Assembly: GCF_000955955.1 (NCBI RefSeq)
Contig: NZ_JYJG01000009.1
Span: 1-20,418, forward strand
Direction of reading: 5' to 3'
Source: Lentzea aerocolonigenes
GTDB taxonomy: Bacteria; Actinomycetota; Actinomycetes; Mycobacteriales; Pseudonocardiaceae
DNA: 20,418 nucleotides
Below are positions 14,974 through 20,418 of this stretch, piece by piece. Under the pieces are notes generated by a model. It had not been told where the DNA came from, did not search any database, and was given only the letters and a program-made list of their open reading frames with translations. The translations under genes and the position numbers were made by a program. Numbering within the stretch: the first letter of the stretch is position 1; each line of letters starts with the position of its first letter.

Positions 14974-17661
14974 GTGCGAGTCGAGTACCGCGTGCTGGGG
15001 CCGCTGGAGGTGCTGCTCGACGGCTCCCCGGTTGCCGTGCCCGCTGGTCGGTGCCGCGTGCTGCTCGCCACACTCCTGTTGCGCGCCAACGAGTTCGTGT
15101 CGACCGCGGAGATCGTCGAGCGGCTGTGGGACGGCACGCCGCCGAACCTCGACCGCGCGGGCAAGACGGTGCACATGATCGTGACCCGCCTGCGGCAGGC
15201 GCTCGGATCGGCGAACTGCGTGCGCACCGGCACGGGTGGTTACGCCGCTGTGGTGGAGCCCGGTCAACTGGACCTGCTGCGGTTTCGGGCGCACTTGAAC
15301 GCCGGCGAGCACGCGGAGGCGACCGCGTTGTGGCGCGGGCCGGTGCTCGCGAACGTGTCGTCGGAGTCGCTGCACCGCGACGCCGTGCCCGCGTTGGCCG
15401 AGGAACGGCTGACCGCGCTGGAGCACCGGATCGGCGCGGATCTCGCGCGCGGGCTCGCGGCGGAGCTGGTGCCGGAGCTGCGGGTGCTCACGACGCAGCA
15501 CCCGTTGCGCGAGGTGTTCTGGGCGCAGCTGATGCTCGCGTTGCACCGCGGCGGCCAGCAGGCGGACGCGCTCGCGGTGTTCGGGGAGGTCACCGTCCTG
15601 CTGGAGGACCAGCTCGGCGTGCAGCCGGGGCGGGAGTTGCGGGACGCGCAGCAGCAGGTGCTGGCTGGCGAGGTGCCGGGACGGGCTGTGGTGCGGCATC
15701 AGGTGCCGCGTCAGCTGCCGACCGCGTTGCCTCATTTCGTGGGCCGGGAGTCCGAACTGGACAGGCTCGACGCCGGACGGCCGATCGCGGTGATCCACGG
15801 CAGCGGTGGAGTCGGCAAGACGTCGCTCGCCGTGCAGTGGGCGCACCGGGTGGCTCCTCGGTTTCCCGACGGGCAGCTCTACGCCGACCTGCGCGGGTTC
15901 GACCCGACGGGTGCGCCGGTGAACCCGACCAGCGCGGTCCGCGACTTCCTGCTCGCGCTGGGCGTGCCGGCGGACGAGATCCCGCTCGACACCGAGGAGA
16001 TGCTCGGCAGGTACCGCTCGTTGCTGTCGCGGCGACGGGTGCTCGTGCTGCTCGACAACGTCCGCGACCTGGCCCAGGTTCGTCCGCTGCTGCCAGGTGG
16101 GACGCGCAGCCTGGCGGTGATCACGAGCCGCAATCGCTTGCAGGGCCTGGTTTCCGAGGGCGCGTTCGCACTGGACGTGTTGGAGCCCGGTGAGTCGATG
16201 GCGTTGTTCGCCGGCCGGGTGGGCGCGGACCGGGTCGCGGCCGAACCTTCCTCTGCCGCGCGGCTCGTCCAGCTGTGCGCGGGGCTGCCGTTGGCGCTCG
16301 CGGTGGTGGCCGCACGGGCGATGCTCGACCAGCACCCGCTGGGCATGCTCGTGGAGGAGTTGGAAGTCGCTGCTCTGGACGCGTTGGACACCGACGACCC
16401 GTTGACGAGCGTGCGCGCGGTGTTCTCGTGGACGTTCGGATGCTTGAGTCCGGCGGCGGCGCGGTTGTTCGTGCTGCTCGGCCTCCATCCCGGTCCGGAC
16501 GTGACCGAGCCCGCGGCGACGAGCCTGCTGGGTGCTTCTTCGCTCGAGGCGTTGGACGAGCTGGTCCGCTACAGCTTGATCAACTGCCAGTACGACCGCT
16601 ATCGGCTGCACGACCTGATGCGTTCGTATGCGGCGGAGGAGGCAGCCGCGCGGTTGACTCCGGTGGAACGTTCTGCAGCCCGGCAACGGATCTTCGACCA
16701 CCTCCTGCACTCGGCGCTGGCCGCCGTTGCGAAGTCGGATCCGCTGCGGCAGCCCATCACCACACCGCCGGCTGCTCCGGGCGCCGTCGTGCTGGAGTTC
16801 TCGACGACCACCGACGCCGACCGCTGGTTCACCTCGGAACGCGCGGTGTTCGGCTCCGCGGTGGCCGCGGCGGGCGAGGCCGGTTTCGACGGGCACGTGT
16901 GGCGGACGGTCTGGGCGATCCGCCACTTCCTGCTCGCGACCGGCCGGTGGCGGGAGGGAGAACGCCTGCAACGCCTGGCGATCGCGGCCGCTGAGCGTTC
17001 AGGTGACCTCGAAGGCCAGTGCAGGGCCCGGCGTGGCCTGGTGTCGTTCCTGGTGCCGGAGCAGGAGTTCGCGGAGGCGGAGGACCAGCTGCGCGCGGCC
17101 GTGGCGCTGGACTCCCTGCGGGGAGACCGGATCGGCCTCTCCAACGACCTGCGCGGCCTCGCCTTCCTGCTGGGCCGCCAGGGCAAGTACACCGACGCGC
17201 TCGAACCGTTGGCGCGTGCTTTGGACGTGGCCACCGAGAGCGGCGACCAGATCGAGATCGCGAGCGTCGCGGCGTCGCTCGGCTTCGTGCACAACGAGCT
17301 CGGCTCACATGCGGAAGCGGTGGTCTGGGCGGTGCGGGCGCGCGACCTGTTCCTGGAACTGGTGCCGGACGAACGCGACACCGTGGTGGCCTCGAACCGC
17401 GACACCCTCGGCAGCATCTACCGCGCGTTGGGCCGCCACGCCGACGCCGAGGCGAACTACCTGAGATCCGCGGAACTGCAGGGCGCGCTGTCGTACCGGC
17501 ACTACCAGGCGGACACACTGGTGCGGCTGGCCGACCTGAAACGGGAGCAGGGCTCGTTCGACGCGGCGCGCGGCCACTACCTCGCGGCGCTGGAGATCTA
17601 CGACGACCTCGGCTTCGCGAAGGCCGACGACGTGCGCGAGCTGCTGGCCCTCCTGGGTTGA
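14974..17661 (+). CDS. AfsR/SARP family transcriptional regulator (intact)
   Basis: An 895-aa AfsR-type regulator. Seen in order: an OmpR-like winged-helix DNA-binding domain (about 1-95, EYRVLGPLEVLLDG), a bacterial transcriptional activation domain (BTAD, about 98-235), an NB-ARC ATPase domain (about 255-555) with P-loop GSGGVGKT (276-283), Walker B VLVLLD (356-361), GLPLAL (437-442) and an MHD-like RLHDLMRSY (544-552), then TPR-like helical repeats to the end (about 640-890). Such proteins switch on target promoters when nucleotide and an unknown signal act on the NB-ARC/TPR part. Start GTG with GGGGGAAGG about 7 nt upstream. It lies downstream of eccC on the same strand but is separated by 584 bp and terminators, so it has its own promoter. 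Its target genes cannot be read from the sequence. Confidence 0.93.
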   Translation: MRVEYRVLGPLEVLLDGSPVAVPAGRCRVLLATLLLRANEFVSTAEIVERLWDGTPPNLDRAGKTVHMIVTRLRQALGSANCVRTGTGGYAAVVEPGQLDLLRFRAHLNAGEHAEATALWRGPVLANVSSESLHRDAVPALAEERLTALEHRIGADLARGLAAELVPELRVLTTQHPLREVFWAQLMLALHRGGQQADALAVFGEVTVLLEDQLGVQPGRELRDAQQQVLAGEVPGRAVVRHQVPRQLPTALPHFVGRESELDRLDAGRPIAVIHGSGGVGKTSLAVQWAHRVAPRFPDGQLYADLRGFDPTGAPVNPTSAVRDFLLALGVPADEIPLDTEEMLGRYRSLLSRRRVLVLLDNVRDLAQVRPLLPGGTRSLAVITSRNRLQGLVSEGAFALDVLEPGESMALFAGRVGADRVAAEPSSAARLVQLCAGLPLALAVVAARAMLDQHPLGMLVEELEVAALDALDTDDPLTSVRAVFSWTFGCLSPAAARLFVLLGLHPGPDVTEPAATSLLGASSLEALDELVRYSLINCQYDRYRLHDLMRSYAAEEAAARLTPVERSAARQRIFDHLLHSALAAVAKSDPLRQPITTPPAAPGAVVLEFSTTTDADRWFTSERAVFGSAVAAAGEAGFDGHVWRTVWAIRHFLLATGRWREGERLQRLAIAAAERSGDLEGQCRARRGLVSFLVPEQEFAEAEDQLRAAVALDSLRGDRIGLSNDLRGLAFLLGRQGKYTDALEPLARALDVATESGDQIEIASVAASLGFVHNELGSHAEAVVWAVRARDLFLELVPDERDTVVASNRDTLGSIYRALGRHADAEANYLRSAELQGALSYRHYQADTLVRLADLKREQGSFDAARGHYLAALEIYDDLGFAKADDVRELLALLG

Positions 17662-17663
17662 GA

Positions 17664-17712
17664 GGCCGGTCCCGCCGCAGTGAAGAGGGAGGTAACTGCG
17701 CCCGGACCGGCC
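17664..17712 (+). terminator. Long hairpin after the first regulator, AAGAGGGAGG loop copy 2
   Basis: GGCCGGTCC (17664-17672) / GGACCGGCC (17704-17712) with a symmetric CGC/CCC internal loop, then CGCAGT (17676-17681) / ACTGCG (17695-17700), loop GAAGAGGGAGGTA. It begins 2 bp after the stop codon and probably terminates the first regulator gene, though no T-tract follows. The loop matches the hairpin at 14539-14583. Confidence 0.55.
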
Positions 17713-17735
17713 AGTCATATGGTCTGCGACGGCGC

Positions 17736-17753
17736 TCACACTTCGGTCACAGG
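17736..17753 (+). promoter_or_regulatory. SARP-type repeats before the second regulator
   Basis: TCACACT (17736) and TCACAGG (17747) keep the 11-bp spacing, but the third repeat and the TANNNT box seen at the other two regulators are missing. The start codon is only 36 bp from the first repeat, against 70 and 59 bp in the other copies. A CATATG at 17716-17721 might serve as an alternative -10. Confidence 0.5.
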
Positions 17754-17771
17754 TCGCTTGGGGGAGGAACG

Positions 17772-18554
17772 TTGGCTGTCGAGTACCGGGTCCTCGGGCC
17801 GCTGGAGGTCCTCATCGACGGCGCCGTCGTACCGGTGCCGGCCGGGCGGTGCCGCGTGCTGCTCGCAACGTTGTTGTTGCGCCCCAACCAGTTCGTTTCC
17901 GTTGACGAACTGGTCGACCGGCTCTGGGAAGGCGAACCACCGTCGTCCGATCGTGCGCACAAGACGCTGCAGATGGTGGTCGTCAGGCTGCGCCAGGCGC
18001 TGGGTGAAGCGAGCTGTGTGCAGACCGCGCGCGGCGGCTACCGCACCGAACTGGATCCTTCGACCATCGACCTGACCCGGTTCAGGGCTTTGGTGGCTGC
18101 CGGCGATTTTGCTGCCGCGGTCGGGTTGTGGCGTGGTCCGATGCTCTCGGACGTCCAGTCCGACTCGCTCCACCAGCGCGACGTGGCGCCGGTGACCGAG
18201 GAGTGGTTGCGGGCCATGGAACGCCGGATCGGCGCCGACCTGGAGGCCGGACGTGCCGCAGACCTGGTCGCCGAACTGCGCGGGCTCGTCGTGTCGCATC
18301 CCCTTCGCGAGGCGTTCTGGGCTCAGCTGATGCTCGCGCTGGCCCAGTCCGGGCAGCAGGCGCAGGCTTTGGCGGCGTACCAGGAGGTGCGCTCGCTGCT
18401 GGCCGAATCGCGGCCGATGAGACTCATCTCGAACACCGCCGCCCGTTGTCGACGCCGCCGGTGCCGGTGCCTGGGACGAGTCCGGAAAAGTTCGCCGAGC
18501 TGGAGGCGGTGCACGACTGGTTTCGCGCCGAACACAACGTGCTGCGAGCAGTGA
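17772..18554 (+). CDS. Truncated SARP regulator (DNA-binding domain plus BTAD)
   Basis: A 260-aa reading frame starting at TTG with a strong GGGGGAGG ribosome-binding site (17760-17767). Residues 1-95 are a SARP winged-helix domain (VEYRVLGPLEVLIDG) and about 98-212 a BTAD (LREAFWAQLMLALAQSGQQAQALAAYQEV), both very like the first regulator. Right after LLAE the sequence jumps to what should be the end of an NB-ARC protein (RPMRLI), then goes out of frame near 18440, giving an Arg/Cys-rich nonsense tail of about 37 residues. It is the front half of a broken AfsR-type gene. Because small SARPs such as ActII-ORF4 consist of just these two domains and are of similar size, the fragment could still bind DNA, but it lacks the last BTAD helix. 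Confidence 0.7.
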   Translation: MAVEYRVLGPLEVLIDGAVVPVPAGRCRVLLATLLLRPNQFVSVDELVDRLWEGEPPSSDRAHKTLQMVVVRLRQALGEASCVQTARGGYRTELDPSTIDLTRFRALVAAGDFAAAVGLWRGPMLSDVQSDSLHQRDVAPVTEEWLRAMERRIGADLEAGRAADLVAELRGLVVSHPLREAFWAQLMLALAQSGQQAQALAAYQEVRSLLAESRPMRLISNTAARCRRRRCRCLGRVRKSSPSWRRCTTGFAPNTTCCEQ

Positions 18555-19360
18555 TCGCTCACAGCGACGCCCAGGGCTTTGACCGCCACACCTGGCAGAT
18601 GGTGTGGACCGCGTTCGTCTTGATCGATCGGATCGGTCCATGGCGGGATTGGGTGTGGGCGCTCGGCGCTGCGGAACGGGCTGCTGCCAGGAGCAGAGAG
18701 CACGGATGTGCCGCGAGGTTGACGTACTTCGAGGGTGTCGCCACCGCCAGGCTCGGAAACTACGAGCTCGCCCAACGAAGGTTCGCGGCGAGCCAACGTG
18801 TTTACGCGGAACTCGGCGATGTGCCGGGACAGGTACGCGTCCTGATCGGCGTGGCGTGGACGTGGATCCTGCTGGATCGCCCGCGCGACTCGCTGAAGGT
18901 CGCGCAGGCCGCGCTCAAGCTGCAGCGTGGCGATGCCGGCGCGACTGCCGAGTTGATCGCCGAGGCTTTGCGTCAGGTCGCGGAGGGCTTCCTCGCGGCG
19001 GGCGAGTACGAGAAGGCGCTTGAATGCTGTGCGGAGATGGAAACCCTGCTGAAGGGCGTAGAGGTCCACTCGTACGGCTCTGGACACGACGCCCTGACCA
19101 AGGGGGCGATTCTCGTGCGTCTTGGTGAGTTCAACGAGGCGATCGAGGTTCTCGCCAGCGCGATCCGGCATTTCAACCAATTCGGCAGCTGGTCGGACAT
19201 CGCAGGGGTGCAGAGGTGGCTCGGCGAGGCGTACGAACAGGCGGGCGACCTCACCGCCGCGCGTCGTACGTGGTTCGAGGCTCTGGCGACTCTCGAGTAT
19301 CACCAGCACCCCTTCGCGGAGAAGGTGCGGGCCAAGCTCGCCGCCCTCCCCGAGAACTGA
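18461..19360 (+). pseudogene. C-terminal TPR half of the broken AfsR-type regulator
   Basis: The reading frame offset by -1 from the preceding one continues the same ancestral protein: SPEKFAELEAVHDWFRAEHNVLRAV corresponds to the segment before the TPR region of the first regulator (there DADRWFTSERAVFGSAV), and about 280 residues of helical TPR-like repeats follow, ending KLAALPEN. The frame is intact over this whole stretch. GTG codons at 18461 and 18467 could in principle start it, but I see no ribosome-binding site, so the given start is only the first plausible codon after the frame switch. About 378 residues that include the complete NB-ARC domain, compared with the neighbour, are missing between the two halves. 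It is most simply a pseudogene remnant; a translated stand-alone TPR protein is possible. Confidence 0.65.
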
Positions 19361-19362
19361 TG

Positions 19363-19407
19363 AGCGGTGCTGGTGGCCCCCCCAGGTCCATCGCCACCAG
19401 CACCGCT
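19363..19407 (+). terminator. 15-bp hairpin after the second regulator, C-rich loop
   Basis: A perfect 15-bp stem AGCGGTGCTGGTGGC (19363-19377) / GCCACCAGCACCGCT (19393-19407) begins 2 bp past the stop of the second regulator's C-terminal frame. The loop contains six C and CCCCCAGGTC, shared with the loop at 14590-14620. No T-tract follows. It is a likely terminator of the upstream gene. Confidence 0.7.
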
Positions 19408-19431
19408 GACAGCAACTCTGCCCGAGGCCGC

Positions 19432-19469
19432 TCACACTTCGCTCACACTGTGATCACAGCACCTACACT
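19432..19469 (+). promoter_or_regulatory. SARP-type operator/promoter of the third regulator
   Basis: TCACACT (19432), TCACACT (19443) and TCACAGC (19454) at an 11-bp period, then -10 box TACACT (19464-19469), 21 bp before the ATG. This is nearly the same geometry as at 14904-14940. Confidence 0.7.
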
Positions 19470-19490
19470 GCTGGTGACATGGGGGGTGTC

Positions 19491-20418
19491 ATGCGAGCCG
19501 AGTACCGCGTGCTGGGGCCGTTGGAGGTGCTCCTCGACGGCGAACCCGTGGCGGTCCCAGCTGGAAGATGCCAGGTGTTGCTGGCCTCTCTGCTGTTGAG
19601 AGCCAACCGGTTCATGTCGGTCGACGAGCTGGTGGACCTCGTCTGGGACGGTACTCCGCCGAGGCTCGATCGTGCCAAGCGCACTTTGCAGATGGTCGTC
19701 CGCAGGCTGCGGGTCGCGCTGGGTGAGGCGGACTGCATAGAGACTCGGACCGGTGGATATCTGGCCGTTGTGGAGCCAGATCAGCTCGACCTGTCGCGGT
19801 TTCGGGCGCTTGCGGGTTCTGGTGACTTCGGTGCCGCGTCGGCGTTGTGGCGCGGTGTGGTGCTGGGCAACGTGGCGTCGGACCGGCTGCATCGCGAGGA
19901 GGTGCCGCGGCTCGACAACGAGCGGCTCGCGGTGCTGGAGCGGCGGATTGACGCGGAACTCGACCGCGGGCTCGCCGGTGAGCTGGTGGCGGAACTTCGG
20001 TCGCTGGTGGCCGAGCACCCGTTGCGGGAACCGTTTTGGCGGCACCTGATGCTCGCGCTGTACCGGTCCGGCCAACAGGCGGCGGCGTTGCTGGCCTACC
20101 AAGAGGTCAGGACCACACTGGTCGACGAGCTCGGCATCGATCCCAGTGAGTCGCTGCGGGACCTGCACGAACGGATCCTGCGTGCGGAGGTGCCCTCGGG
20201 TGGCCGGCTGGTACCGCGGCAGTTGCCCTCGGGCGTGCGGAACTTCGTGGGCCGCGACGAAGAGCTCCGCCTGCTCGGCGAACTGGACGGCGTCACCGTC
20301 GTGCACGGCGTTGGTGGCGTGGGCAAGACCGCGGTCACGTTGAGGTGGGGGCGGGAGGTTCGTGATCGTTTCCCGGACGGCGACCTCTACGTGAACCTGC
20401 GCGGGTTCGATCCGGAGA
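19491..20418 (+). CDS. AfsR/SARP family transcriptional regulator (partial, runs off the window)
   Basis: The first 309 residues of a third AfsR-type regulator, open to the window end. Seen: winged-helix domain (AEYRVLGPLEVLLDGEPVAV, residues 3-22, onward to about 95), BTAD (about 98-230, including PLREPFWRHLMLALYRSGQQ and the DELGIDPSESLRDLHERIL end that the second copy lost), and the beginning of the NB-ARC domain with P-loop GVGGVGKT and DLYVNLRGFDPE. Start ATG with GGGGGG about 5 nt upstream. It is clearly a paralogue of the first regulator, with the same operator type, so the three genes form a tandem duplication. The remaining NB-ARC and TPR parts are expected to the right. Confidence 0.92.
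   Translation, partial: MRAEYRVLGPLEVLLDGEPVAVPAGRCQVLLASLLLRANRFMSVDELVDLVWDGTPPRLDRAKRTLQMVVRRLRVALGEADCIETRTGGYLAVVEPDQLDLSRFRALAGSGDFGAASALWRGVVLGNVASDRLHREEVPRLDNERLAVLERRIDAELDRGLAGELVAELRSLVAEHPLREPFWRHLMLALYRSGQQAAALLAYQEVRTTLVDELGIDPSESLRDLHERILRAEVPSGGRLVPRQLPSGVRNFVGRDEELRLLGELDGVTVVHGVGGVGKTAVTLRWGREVRDRFPDGDLYVNLRGFDPE

Noticed and set aside
18400..18480. Programmed -1 ribosomal frameshift joining the two halves of the second regulator
   Set aside because: No X-XXY-YYZ slippery heptamer or downstream stimulatory hairpin is seen in the overlap, and the NB-ARC domain is deleted as well, so mutation is the simpler explanation.
1..20418. CRISPR arrays, tRNA or rRNA genes, insertion sequences
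   Set aside because: I saw no regularly spaced repeats of the required kind, no tRNA-like cloverleaf, no transposase and no terminal inverted repeats with target duplications.

Overview
The window is high-GC actinobacterial DNA. GTG and TTG starts are common, long antisense ORFs arise from G/C-biased third codon positions, and a complete set of type VII (ESX) secretion core genes sits next to AfsR/SARP-type regulators. This combination, with an ESX core that includes EccE but no EccA or EspG in view, suggests a Pseudonocardiales actinomycete (the Lentzea / Saccharothrix / Amycolatopsis neighbourhood). That placement is inference; there is no rRNA or other marker here.

Layout. Positions 167-1729 (-) hold a secreted subtilase with a C-terminal P domain, transcribed on its own. 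Positions 1944-4027 (-) are an eccE operon with an overlapping conserved gene of unknown function that may be a degenerate ATPase. Divergent from it is eccB (4145-5761, +). After a strong hairpin come two likely ESX substrates, an EspC-like small helical protein (5846-6163) and a WXG-motif protein with a Gly-rich tail (6174-7256). A 21-bp perfect hairpin separates them from the convergent mycP-eccD pair (7322-10140, -). The three-ATPase motor gene eccC (10373-14389, +) is divergent from eccD. The core EccB/C/D/E plus mycosin should form a complete inner-membrane secretion machine. No stand-alone EsxA/EsxB (WXG100) pair is present in the window.

Positions 14390-14973 form a gene-free but highly structured gap. 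After the eccC terminator it holds two diverged copies of a ~75-nt element. Base-pair wobbles, tetraloops and U-tracts all point to RNA made from the minus strand. The gap also holds hairpins with shared loop sequences and TCAC direct repeats at 11-bp spacing.

The rest is a tandem array of three related AfsR/SARP regulators: an intact 895-aa protein (14974-17661), a broken one (17772-19360) that has lost its NB-ARC domain and carries a frameshift, and a third (19491 to beyond the window end). Each is preceded by the same 11-bp-spaced TCAC repeats, which look like operators read by the SARP DNA-binding domains, so the array may be self- or cross-regulating. Whether these regulators control the ESX locus cannot be decided from the sequence.
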